This document shows, piece after piece, positions 1-6,056 of a stretch of 24,253 nucleotides of DNA. Position numbers and translations under genes: made by a program. The notes under the pieces were generated by a model. That model was not told the origin of the DNA and ran no database searches. It saw nothing but the letters and a program-made list of their open reading frames with translations. The DNA comes from an uncultured Cellvibrio sp. (GTDB lineage: Bacteria > Pseudomonadota > Gammaproteobacteria > Pseudomonadales > Cellvibrionaceae). Within the stretch, counting starts at the first letter, position 1. Each line of letters begins with the position of its first letter. The stretch covers positions 1-24,253 of the forward strand of contig CAMLKG010000047.1 in NCBI GenBank assembly GCA_946480695.1, given 5' to 3'.

Positions 1-237
1 GGCAACACAACCGCATCGGTTGCGCGTGATTTAGGAATTAGTGCGCAGCAAATCTATAACTGGCGACGTCAGTTTACCCGCCTTTCTGAAAAGCAATTCA
101 ATGCTGTTGGTGGTGTTGATTATTCAAAAAACGAAAGTGATGAGTTGCGTCAGCTTAAACGAAGAAATGCCGAGTTGGAAAAGGAGTTGGCTTTTCTAAA
201 AAAGGCAGCAGCGTACTTTGCGAACCAGCAAGAGTAA
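1..237 (+). CDS. IS3-family transposase OrfA, C-terminal 78 residues
   Basis: The reading frame is open from base 1 and stops at TAA 235-237; the start is outside the window. The visible part begins in a helix-turn-helix (ASVARDLGISAQQIYNWRRQ) and ends in a leucine-zipper-like coiled coil (DELRQLKRRNAELEKELAFL) followed by KKAAAYFA, the usual tail of OrfA in the IS51/IS150-like branches of IS3. OrfA binds the terminal repeats and is the N-terminal part of the OrfAB fusion. The CTA-AAA-AAG run at 196-204 is a classical -1 slippery site. The call is very secure; the subgroup is a judgement. Confidence 0.9.
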   Translation, partial: GNTTASVARDLGISAQQIYNWRRQFTRLSEKQFNAVGGVDYSKNESDELRQLKRRNAELEKELAFLKKAAAYFANQQE

Positions 238-260
238 AGTAGGCATTAATACGCGAGTAT

Positions 261-1100
261 TTGAAGTATTTTTCTGTTGCACTCATGTGCCGGGTGTTAT
301 CCGTATCTCGTGGTGGTTATTACCGTTGTTTCAACAGAACAAAGAGTCAGCGTAAACAGCAACGAGAGTTAAGGTCTCAACAAATAATCGACACTTACGC
401 AACATACAAGGCTCGATATGGTGCACCAAGAATTGCCAGGGAGCTTTCGGAAATGGGACATCCCTGTTCAACTAACTTTGTTGCTAATATATTGAAAATG
501 CAGGGCTTAAGGGCACATAACGGCAAGGCCTTTAATTATGGAAGCCATGCGTTGACGATGCATAAGATGTCGGAGAATTTACTCTGGCGTCGTTTCGGTG
601 CAAGCAAGCCCAATGAAAAATGGACAACGGATATTACCTACATCCGGGTTGAAAAACAGTGGCTCTATCTGGCTGCGGTAATGGATTTATACTCGCGCAG
701 TATCGTTGGCTGGTCGCTGGATACGAGTATGACGGAAGTGCTTATTACAGATGCATTGAGCATGGCATTCAAACGCAGAGATGTTAAGCCAGGTTTGATT
801 ATTCATTCCGACAGAGGTGTTCAGTATCGTGCGCAAAAGTATATCGATTTTATGCGGCGCCACGGAGCTATTCCTAGTATGAGCCGTAAGGGAAACTGTT
901 GGGACAATGCACCCATGGAATCATTCTTCAGTCGGTTGAAGGTGGAACTGATTTATGCCCAACAATTTCTCTCGATTGAAGAGGCTAAATCCAGTATCTT
1001 TGAATACATAGAGGTGTTTTACAATCGCTTGCGCAGACATTCCAGTCTTGGTTATGTTGCGCCAGTGGAGTTTGAACGAAAGGCAGCCCTTACTGCATAG
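261..1100 (+). CDS. IS3-family transposase OrfB (DDE integrase core)
   Basis: This is the rve-type catalytic subunit of an IS3-family transposase. An N-terminal HTH_21-like segment (ARYGAPRIARELSE, about residues 51-64) precedes the catalytic core. The triad is visible: D124 in TTDITYI, D184 in HSDRGVQY and E220 in APMESFFSRLK, with the expected 35-residue gap between the second Asp and the Glu. The C-terminus (YNRLRRHSSLGYVAPVEFE) is typical. The first usable start is TTG at 261. The frame is open back only to 243, because a TAG at 240-242 interrupts it exactly where homologues usually begin with a Met/Val-Lys-Tyr-Ala-type sequence. The N-terminus therefore looks about nine residues short, and a frameshifted OrfAB would stop early. 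Confidence 0.88.
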   Translation: MKYFSVALMCRVLSVSRGGYYRCFNRTKSQRKQQRELRSQQIIDTYATYKARYGAPRIARELSEMGHPCSTNFVANILKMQGLRAHNGKAFNYGSHALTMHKMSENLLWRRFGASKPNEKWTTDITYIRVEKQWLYLAAVMDLYSRSIVGWSLDTSMTEVLITDALSMAFKRRDVKPGLIIHSDRGVQYRAQKYIDFMRRHGAIPSMSRKGNCWDNAPMESFFSRLKVELIYAQQFLSIEEAKSSIFEYIEVFYNRLRRHSSLGYVAPVEFERKAALTA

Positions 1101-1134
1101 TTAGGGTGTCTTATGGGTAATACCAGCATGAATT

Positions 1135-1611
1135 ATGAACTCTGAAAGTTTAATTAAGGAAATAGAAGCAGTTTTTCCGTTTATAGAAAAGCCTGCAGGC
1201 ATTAATATCTCTTTTCATAAAGTTGACTGCTATCAATGCCTATATCTTCGACAAGAAATGGAAAAATATCCTTTTTCTGAATTACCCAAAACAGCTTTAA
1301 GGTATATTCATGACGAATTGTCATGTCTTTCAGCCAAAGGCTGGGCGTGGGTGCTACCTTCATATTTAAGATATTGTGTTAAATCGAACAATACACATGA
1401 CGGTGTGGAAACTGAGTTTCTCATTTATAGTCTATCACCAGAGCTTAAACATCAAAAAGAAACTCTTAATCGGCTTTCAGCTCTTAATAAAAAACAGATT
1501 TTGTGCCTTATTCATTTCATAGAGTGGTGTGAAAAACATGAGCATTGGTCAAGTTACTGTCCGGAAGAAATACTTAGAGCAAAGCAGTTTTTATTGAGTG
1601 TAAAAGCATAA
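1135..1611 (+). CDS. DUF6714-like hypothetical protein
   Basis: The product is a soluble protein of 158 residues with no signal peptide or membrane segment. Its middle part (ALRYIHDELSCLSAKGWAWV followed by LPSYLRYCV) resembles DUF6714, a small family of unknown function often found among mobile cargo. The C-terminal third is helical with several Cys and Trp (IEWCEKHEHWSSYC). No good Shine-Dalgarno sequence precedes the ATG, and the gene starts about 30 bases after the transposase stop, so its own upstream region may have been replaced by the insertion sequence. Its stop codon TAA is also the first part of the structured spacer that follows, as is common for integron cassette genes. No function is assigned. 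Confidence 0.7.
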   Translation: MNSESLIKEIEAVFPFIEKPAGINISFHKVDCYQCLYLRQEMEKYPFSELPKTALRYIHDELSCLSAKGWAWVLPSYLRYCVKSNNTHDGVETEFLIYSLSPELKHQKETLNRLSALNKKQILCLIHFIEWCEKHEHWSSYCPEEILRAKQFLLSVKA

Positions 1612-1731
1612 CAAGGCGCAGCAACACGCCGCTGCGCGGCTGGACAGTTTGTAAGTCGCGCTTATGTGGTTTTGCTTCGCAAAAGTATTCCACAACGCAC
1701 AACTTACAAACTGCCGTTGTGCTTAACGTTA
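1609..1731 (+). repeat. attC-like imperfect palindrome downstream of the DUF6714-like gene
   Basis: The spacer begins with TAACAAGGCG at the stop codon and ends GTTGTGCTTAACGTTA. It contains nested inverted repeats: CAGTTTGTAAGT (1645-1656) pairs perfectly with 1702-1713, TGTGG pairs with CCACA inside it, and TTTTGC pairs with GCAAAA around a TTC loop at the centre. A separate small hairpin, GCCGC/GCGGC, interrupts the left arm near 1630. The outer ends are loosely complementary to each other. Size, position after a stop codon and bulged structure fit an integron attC site. The GTTRRRY core is not a strict match, so this is a candidate only. Confidence 0.45.
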
Positions 1732-1749
1732 CAATAAGGAGAAATATTC

Positions 1750-2034
1750 ATGATCTACACGTGGGATGAAAAAAAGCGAACCATCAACTTAAATAAACAT
1801 GGAATTGACTTTATTGATGCAGCTGAAATTTTTAACGACCCTAATCGAATAGAAACCATTGACGAACGACAAGACTATGGAGAGGAGCGCCTTCAAACAA
1901 TCGGCTATGCAATGCCGGGGTTACTATTTGTTGTTTACACATACAGAGACAGCAACACAAAACGTAGGCTTATTTCAGCTCGCAAGGCAAGCACAAAAGA
2001 AAAAGCAATATACAACTCTCAAATTGGCCAATAG
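1750..2034 (+). CDS. brnT: BrnT-family ribonuclease toxin
   Basis: The product is a BrnT/DUF497-type type II toxin of 94 residues, the normal family length. The N-terminal Y-x-W-D-x-x-K-x-x-x-N-x-x-K-H-G-I-D-F signature is intact (residues 3-21), followed by AAEIFNDPNRIETIDERQDYGEERLQTIG, and the C-terminal RLISARKASTKEK stretch carries the basic residues expected for RNA cleavage. BrnT proteins are RelE-fold RNases that inhibit translation until neutralised. A strong ribosome site (AAGGAG at 1736-1741) precedes the ATG. The stop codon abuts the GTG of the next gene, so toxin and antitoxin are co-transcribed with the toxin first, as in other BrnTA modules. Confidence 0.9.
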   Translation: MIYTWDEKKRTINLNKHGIDFIDAAEIFNDPNRIETIDERQDYGEERLQTIGYAMPGLLFVVYTYRDSNTKRRLISARKASTKEKAIYNSQIGQ

Positions 2035-2043
2035 GTGAATAAA

Positions 2044-2229
2044 ATGTCTGAAAAATCATACACTCTAGAAGAGCTAAAAAAAATGAAAAGTAAAACTGAC
2101 TACGAACGCCTTAAAAACATGACAGACGAAGAAATCGAAAAGGCAGCAAAAGAAGATCCTGATAGTGCTCTCCCTACTGACGAAGAACTGAAGAAATTTA
2201 AAAGGGTTCTTCCAAATGAAAAAAAATAG
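2044..2229 (+). CDS. BrnA-like antitoxin, short form
   Basis: The product is a small, highly charged protein of 61 residues immediately after the toxin. I chose ATG 2044, which has AGGTG six bases upstream; GTG 2035 directly after the toxin stop is the alternative. The sequence carries the pattern seen at the N-terminus of BrnT partners: SKTDYERLKNMTDEEIEKA, then DPDSALPTDEELKKFKR. It ends there, whereas most BrnA proteins continue into a ribbon-helix-helix DNA-binding domain. It could still neutralise the toxin, but autorepression by this gene alone seems unlikely. It overlaps the next small gene by 14 bases. Confidence 0.75.
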   Translation: MSEKSYTLEELKKMKSKTDYERLKNMTDEEIEKAAKEDPDSALPTDEELKKFKRVLPNEKK

Positions 2230-2389
2230 CATTGAATTAGGCAACAAAGTTAAACCAGCCAGCAAAACCGACTGGAACAAGGTAATAAACCAAACAAATA
2301 GTGAGGTTTTGCGAAATGCAAACTCTGATCCAGAAAGTCCAATATTAAGCAACAAAAAATATTACAAACCTGAAAAATCAAAAAGTTAA
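2216..2389 (+). CDS. Second small antitoxin-like protein, 57 residues
   Basis: The frame opens with ATG at 2216 inside the last codons of the previous gene and stops with TAA at 2387-2389. The product (MKKNSIELGNKVKPASKTDW, then NKVINQTNSEVLRNANSDPESPILSNKKYY) lines up with the preceding antitoxin: SKTD-aromatic, Thr ten residues after the aromatic, then DP-acidic-S and Pro in the same order. I read it as a divergent tandem copy or a second antitoxin, translationally coupled to the first. It lies in a short gap before the next structured spacer, and codon use and amino acid content match its neighbour. It could also be a decayed remnant of the missing C-terminal region, but the shared motif argues for duplication. 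Confidence 0.5.
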   Translation: MKKNSIELGNKVKPASKTDWNKVINQTNSEVLRNANSDPESPILSNKKYYKPEKSKS

Positions 2390-2396
2390 AAAATTG

Positions 2397-2480
2397 TAAC
2401 AAGCGACTGTGGTAAAAAATCAATACCTGCAGCGCCGCTATAGCGCTTGCGCTTAAAAACTGCGGTTGAACATAACATTA
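2397..2480 (+). repeat. Second attC-like spacer, downstream of the BrnT module
   Basis: The spacer begins TAACAAGCG and ends GTTGAACATAACATTA. Its right end (2457-2480) aligns with the right end of the spacer at 1708-1731: AAACTGC, any base, GTTG, two bases, C, any base, TAAC, any base, TTA, giving 19 identities over 24 positions. GTTGAAC fits the GTTRRRY core. A small central stem, AGCGC/GCGCT, is visible near 2431-2446, but the long-arm pairing is weaker than in the first spacer. The two spacers bracket the BrnT module in direct orientation, as two cassette junctions would. Confidence 0.4.
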
Positions 2481-2500
2481 ACAGCCTGAGGAAAGCTGAA

Positions 2501-3160
2501 ATGAAACTTATCGGAATGCTTGATTCACCATACGTGCGAAGGGTGGCAATTGCACTCGAAACGCTTAATGTTCCGTTTCAGCACGAGGCTGTTTCGGTTT
2601 TCAGCACGTTTGAGAAATTTCAGTCCATCAATCCGGTGGTGAAGGCTCCAACTCTGGTCTGTGACGATGGCGAAGTTGTTATGGATTCCAGCTTGATCCT
2701 GCAACTTATTGAGGCCACAAAGACAGGTAGCCGTTCGCTTTGGCCGGAAGAACCGTTGGAACTTCAACATGCCTTCCGGGCGGTCAGTCTTGCGCTAGCT
2801 GCTTGCGAGAAAAGTGTCCAGACCGTCTATGAGCGGAACTTGCGACCTGAGTCCGCACAATATGAGCCGTGGTTGCTGCGTGTGCGGGGCCAACTTTTGG
2901 CTGCATACGATGGACTTGAACAGGAGATCGAAAAACGTGGTGAGGTTTTCTGCGGCCTAACTCATGCCAGTATTGCTAGTGCGGTCGCTTGGCAGTTTAC
3001 GCAGTCCGAATTAGCTTCAATTGTTCCGGTAGAGCGTCATCCGCTCCTGGCTAAATTATCAGAGCATATGGAGTCGCTTCCGGAGTTCCAGAAGTATCCG
3101 CCGGTTGGTCCTGGTGTGCAGGTTGAACCATTCGCTCCAGTGCGTCACAAGAAGAATTGA
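2501..3160 (+). CDS. Glutathione S-transferase family protein
   Basis: The product is a cytosolic GST of 219 residues. The thioredoxin-like N-terminal domain begins MKLIGMLDSPYVRRVAIALE, where the Ser of DSPY is the likely glutathione-activating residue. INPVVKAPTLV holds the cis-proline and MDSSLIL the glutathione gamma-glutamyl site. The helical C-terminal domain begins near residue 85 (ALAACEKSVQTVYERNLRP). ATG 2501 is chosen because GAGGAAAG precedes it; an upstream TTG at 2447 lies inside the structured spacer. Codon use is more GC-rich than in the flanking small genes, which suggests a different origin. Substrate is unknown; detoxification is the usual role of the family. Confidence 0.9.
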   Translation: MKLIGMLDSPYVRRVAIALETLNVPFQHEAVSVFSTFEKFQSINPVVKAPTLVCDDGEVVMDSSLILQLIEATKTGSRSLWPEEPLELQHAFRAVSLALAACEKSVQTVYERNLRPESAQYEPWLLRVRGQLLAAYDGLEQEIEKRGEVFCGLTHASIASAVAWQFTQSELASIVPVERHPLLAKLSEHMESLPEFQKYPPVGPGVQVEPFAPVRHKKN

Positions 3161-3261
3161 TTAAATACTCAAAACGAAAAGACATTGAAGGGATTGAAAA
3201 TATTGTCGCTGTAGAAAATTATCTAGAAAAAATGCAAAGTAATAAAACGGATTGGTTTTAA
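3154..3261 (+). pseudogene. C-terminal fragment of an unrecognised gene
   Basis: Starting within the last codons of the GST gene and in another frame, an open stretch encodes EELIKYSKRKDIEGIENIVA followed by VENYLEKMQSNKTDWF and a TAA at 3259-3261. It is charged and helical, protein-like in composition, but has no start codon apart from TTG 3157 and no ribosome site. It reads like the tail of a longer gene whose front was lost when the GST gene was joined to it. The family is not recognised. It could be chance, since the stretch is only about 35 codons. Confidence 0.3.
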
Positions 3262-3369
3262 GTTACCCTTTTGCCATTCTACTTCGCCCCATTTTATGGC
3301 AAAGATGCAGCTAAAAATTCCCGTTTCTCACAGAATTATATGAATCCAGTCATCAAAGGAAGAAAATCA

Positions 3370-3771
3370 ATGAGCCTATCATTTCATATAGATTTTAATG
3401 GTCAATGCCAGGAGGCATTTGAGTTCTATTCTGCTAATTTGCAAGGCGAAATTGGTACAATGCTGCAAGTTAAAGACTCTCCTGTGTCGCAAACTTCTCC
3501 TGCCGATTGGCAGCGTAAAATTGTTCATGCCAATATATTCATTCAAGGCATTGAGCTGGCTGGGGCTGATGTAACGCCAGAACAATACCACAAACCACAG
3601 GGATTTTATTTGCTACTTGGGTTAACTACCGAAGACTCTGTTAAATCTGCTTTCAATCAGCTTTCTGTTGGTGGAGAAATTATTTTTCCACCACAAAAAA
3701 CGTTTTGGTCTCCGTGCTACGCTATTGTCATTGATCGTTTTGGTGTGCCTTGGAAAATAAACTGTCGTTGA
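3370..3771 (+). CDS. PhnB-like VOC (glyoxalase-fold) protein
   Basis: The product is a vicinal-oxygen-chelate fold protein of 133 residues. The start SFHIDFNGQCQEAFEFYSAN has the family's typical 'N-G-x-C-x-E-A-x-x-F-Y' pattern, KIVHANIFIQGIELAGADVT follows, and the C-terminus FWSPCYAIVIDRFGVPWKIN is the standard PhnB ending (W-x-x-x-Y-x-x-x-x-D-x-F-G-x-x-W). ATG 3370 is preceded by AAAGGAAG and starts at the conserved N-terminus, so 33 extra codons upstream are not used. Members of this group have no single known substrate. The upstream 108 bases contain an 8-bp inverted repeat (TTTGCCAT/ATGGCAAA) of unclear meaning. Confidence 0.88.
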   Translation: MSLSFHIDFNGQCQEAFEFYSANLQGEIGTMLQVKDSPVSQTSPADWQRKIVHANIFIQGIELAGADVTPEQYHKPQGFYLLLGLTTEDSVKSAFNQLSVGGEIIFPPQKTFWSPCYAIVIDRFGVPWKINCR

Positions 3772-3814
3772 GAGTGACTTTATGAAAATCGAAAAAAATA
3801 GGAGAATTTAAAAA

Positions 3815-4114
3815 TTGAAAACATTGGCTGTTATTGAAACCAATATTACTGATCCCTCCTGGATTGATGAGTATACAAAAAATGTTACACCAATGCTTTT
3901 AAGCGTTGGAGGTAAATATATAACTCGATCCAGCAATATTGACCTTATTGAGGGTGTTGAAAAGCCACAATTTTCCATTATTGCAGAGTTTCCATCAAAA
4001 GAAATAGCTATGGAATTTTATAATTCAGAAGAATATTCACCCTATAAAAAATCGAGACTTGCAGGCTCAATTTCGAAATTTTTACTGGTTTCAGTTGAAA
4101 ATGGAGCTGCATAA
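3815..4114 (+). CDS. DUF1330 domain protein
   Basis: The product is a small dimeric alpha-beta-barrel type protein of 99 residues. The family pattern is clear: ETNITDPSWIDEYTKNVTP at the start, GGKYITRSSNIDLIEGV in the middle and ARFP-like AEFPSKEIAMEFYNSEEYSP followed by YKKSRL at the end, which matches the 'F-x-S-x-x-x-A-x-x-x-Y-x-S-x-E-Y' region of DUF1330. No enzymatic role is established for the family. Translation appears to start at TTG 3815, which has AGGAG ten bases upstream; no ATG is available near the conserved start. It lies 43 bases after the VOC gene, so the two may be co-transcribed. Confidence 0.85.
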   Translation: MKTLAVIETNITDPSWIDEYTKNVTPMLLSVGGKYITRSSNIDLIEGVEKPQFSIIAEFPSKEIAMEFYNSEEYSPYKKSRLAGSISKFLLVSVENGAA

Positions 4115-4207
4115 TAAGCTGTTCCAGAATCGTTGTCGCAACTTTATAATTTTTTCAAAAGAATTCCATGAAACTACAAGTTTCAATTACTATTTGAACA
4201 CGGGATT

Positions 4208-4636
4208 ATGGTAAAAAATATGTTCATAAAAGGTTTAATTCACGGAGTAGGAATAAACATTCTGGCTGCTTTACTCGGTCTCTTTTTTTCATTTGTTACT
4301 CAGGATTCCGATTTAATAGAAATAGTAGTTCCTATTGTGTTGGCCATACCATTCTTATATGTGGGTTACGAATTTCGCAAAATAATCAAGGGTTCACTTA
4401 TAGAGTATCTGGTGTTTCATAACCAGAATTTATGGTATTACCCAATAGGCGCGGCGCTAATAACCGCCACTATATCTACATTGCTTGTAATTTCTAATAA
4501 AAATACACATGAATTAGGTTTTTTTGTAACGGTAACTATTTTTGCAATGTCAATATTGGCGCACGCGGCAAAAATTGGTGCTATGGTTTATATTGGCTTT
4601 ATGTTAAACCGTAAACGATACACGGAGCCTACCTGA
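4208..4636 (+). CDS. Orphan integral membrane protein with four predicted helices
   Basis: No family is recognised in this protein of 142 residues. Four hydrophobic segments are visible: about residues 9-31 (GLIHGVGINILAALLGLFFS), 38-56 (EIVVPIVLAIPFLYVGYEF), 77-97 (YPIGAALITATISTLLVIS) and 103-135 (LGFFVTVTIFAMSILAHAAK and onward). Short charged loops (RKIIKG, NRKRY) probably face the cytoplasm. ATG 4208 and ATG 4220 are both possible starts; neither has a strong ribosome site. It lies in the AT-rich accessory block and is the last gene before the orientation changes. Confidence 0.65.
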   Translation: MVKNMFIKGLIHGVGINILAALLGLFFSFVTQDSDLIEIVVPIVLAIPFLYVGYEFRKIIKGSLIEYLVFHNQNLWYYPIGAALITATISTLLVISNKNTHELGFFVTVTIFAMSILAHAAKIGAMVYIGFMLNRKRYTEPT

Positions 4637-4695
4637 CGAATTGTAGGTTGCCTTGTGCAATATCGTTGGGCTAAGTTTATTGCTTGCAACTACCA

Positions 4696-4726
4696 GAAAA
4701 AATTGGGAAAAATTAGGAAAAATTAG
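4696..4726 (+). repeat. Three short AT-rich tandem units
   Basis: Three successive units of about ten bases (GAAAAAATTGG, GAAAAATTAG, GAAAAATTAG) lie in the gap between the membrane protein and the convergent rtcB gene. The last two are identical. This marks the end of the AT-rich block and has no obvious function. Confidence 0.5.
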
Positions 4727-4755
4727 TTTAGAAATGTCTTATTAACAGGGGATCT

Positions 4756-5979
4756 TTAACCCTTAACACACAACACCTGCTTCAAAGTATGCACAATTTC
4801 CACCAGATCCGATTGGGCGCTCATTACGTTTTCGATGGGTTTGTAGGCTGATGGGGTTTCGTCAATTACGTCGGCATCTTTACGGCATTCCACACCCGCC
4901 GTTGCTTGCAGGTGTTCTTTTATTGAAACGCGGCGTTTTGCTTCGGCGCGTGACATGACCCGGCCTGCGCCGTGGCTACAGCTACAGAAACTTTCTTCAT
5001 TACCCAATCCGCGCACGATGAAAGACTTTGCTCCCATGCTTCCGGGGATAATTCCCATCTCGCCTTTGCGTGCGCTCACTGCCCCCTTCCTTGTTACCCA
5101 CACGTCTTTCCCGTAGTGGTGTTCGCGGCTGATGTAGTTGTGGTGGCAGTTCACGGCTTCCACGTGGGCTTCGAATGGAATTTTTAAAACATCGCGCATG
5201 GCTTGCAGGGTTCTCGCCATCATGACTTCGCGATTGGTTTTTGCGAAATCCTGTGCCCAGGCGACGGCTTCCACATAGTCTTGGAATTTATCGCTGCCTT
5301 CGGGGATGTAAGCCAAATCTTTATCGGGCAAGTGAATGTGCCAGCGCTCCATATCTTTTTTGGCTTGCTCGATAAAGTGGGTTCCAATCCGGTTTCCGAT
5401 TCCGCGTGATCCGCTGTGCAGCATGACCCAAACCGCGTTACTTTCATCGAGGCAAATTTCTATAAAGTGATTTCCACTGCCCAGCGTTCCCAATTGGTTC
5501 ATATTGTTGGTGTTTTCCAGGAACGGATATTTTGCGCAAAGTTTTTTAAAACCTTGATGCAAATGTTCCCATGCATTGGTGACATCAGTGGGCACATTGG
5601 CCCAACTGCCTTTATCGCGCCCGCTGCGTAATTTCGGGCTGCTTCCGTGCGGGACTTTCTTCTCGATCTCGCTACGCAATGCAGTTAATGAATCGGGTAA
5701 TTGCGATGCGCTCAGCGTGGTTTTGGCAGCCATCATTCCGCATCCCAGGTCCACGCCGACCGCTGCGGGGATCACTGCGTCTATGGTCGGCACCACGCTA
5801 CCGATGGTTGCTCCCTTACCCAGGTGTACGTCCGGCATAACCGCAATCCATTTATGGATAAAGGGCATGCTTGCCATGTTGCTTACCTGTGCCCGCGCGT
5901 TCTCATCGAAACTGACACCCCGGGTCCAGGACTTCACCGGTACCTGACCGGGCTTATGCATCACTTCGTAGTTGCTCAT
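4756..5979 (-). CDS. rtcB: RtcB-type 3'-phosphate RNA ligase
   Basis: The product is a GTP- and Mn-dependent RNA ligase that joins 3'-phosphate or 2',3'-cyclic phosphate ends to 5'-OH ends in RNA repair. At 407 residues it is nearly identical in length to the E. coli enzyme. Metal and active-site motifs are intact: DVHLGKGATIG (50-60), GVDLGCGM with Cys80, LGSGNHF with His171, HSGSRGIG with His188, CHHNY (278-282), and SHGAGR, whose His336 is the guanylylated residue. The start MSNYEVMHKP is conserved, with only a weak AGGG upstream. No rtcA, rtcR or archease gene lies nearby, so regulation differs from the E. coli rtc operon. It is convergent with the accessory block. Confidence 0.95.
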   Translation of the reverse strand: MSNYEVMHKPGQVPVKSWTRGVSFDENARAQVSNMASMPFIHKWIAVMPDVHLGKGATIGSVVPTIDAVIPAAVGVDLGCGMMAAKTTLSASQLPDSLTALRSEIEKKVPHGSSPKLRSGRDKGSWANVPTDVTNAWEHLHQGFKKLCAKYPFLENTNNMNQLGTLGSGNHFIEICLDESNAVWVMLHSGSRGIGNRIGTHFIEQAKKDMERWHIHLPDKDLAYIPEGSDKFQDYVEAVAWAQDFAKTNREVMMARTLQAMRDVLKIPFEAHVEAVNCHHNYISREHHYGKDVWVTRKGAVSARKGEMGIIPGSMGAKSFIVRGLGNEESFCSCSHGAGRVMSRAEAKRRVSIKEHLQATAGVECRKDADVIDETPSAYKPIENVMSAQSDLVEIVHTLKQVLCVKG

Positions 5980-6056
5980 ATCTGTTGGCCCTGTTGTATC
6001 CTGTATGCAATGTTGACCGCAATCCGGTGGTCGGGGTTGCGCCGGGCCGGGAATAT

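Larger units (their letters stand above)
1..1130 (+). mobile_element. IS3-family insertion sequence, left end outside the window
   Basis: The end of an orfA and a full-length DDE orfB lie in the standard IS3 order with orfB in the -1 frame. An A6G slippery run (198-204) sits near the end of orfA where programmed frameshifting normally makes the OrfAB transposase. The left inverted repeat is outside the window. The right end is not certain: sequence after the orfB stop, about 1101-1130, should contain the right inverted repeat, but without the left end it cannot be paired, so the boundary is an estimate. The next gene begins almost immediately, so the element may have landed directly upstream of it. 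Confidence 0.8.

Noticed and set aside
2074..2355. 93-codon frame on the minus strand opposite the antitoxin genes
   Set aside because: It is a hydrophobic Phe/Leu-rich translation caused by the A-rich opposite strand, and it covers two better-supported small genes.
3267..3304. TTTGCCAT/ATGGCAAA inverted repeat as a terminator or attC
   Set aside because: The stem is short, the loop is 18 bases, no T-run follows and the TAACAA start is missing.
5576..5947. Long open frames opposite rtcB
   Set aside because: They are antisense to a highly conserved enzyme and arise from its codon bias; no start signal or homology is visible.
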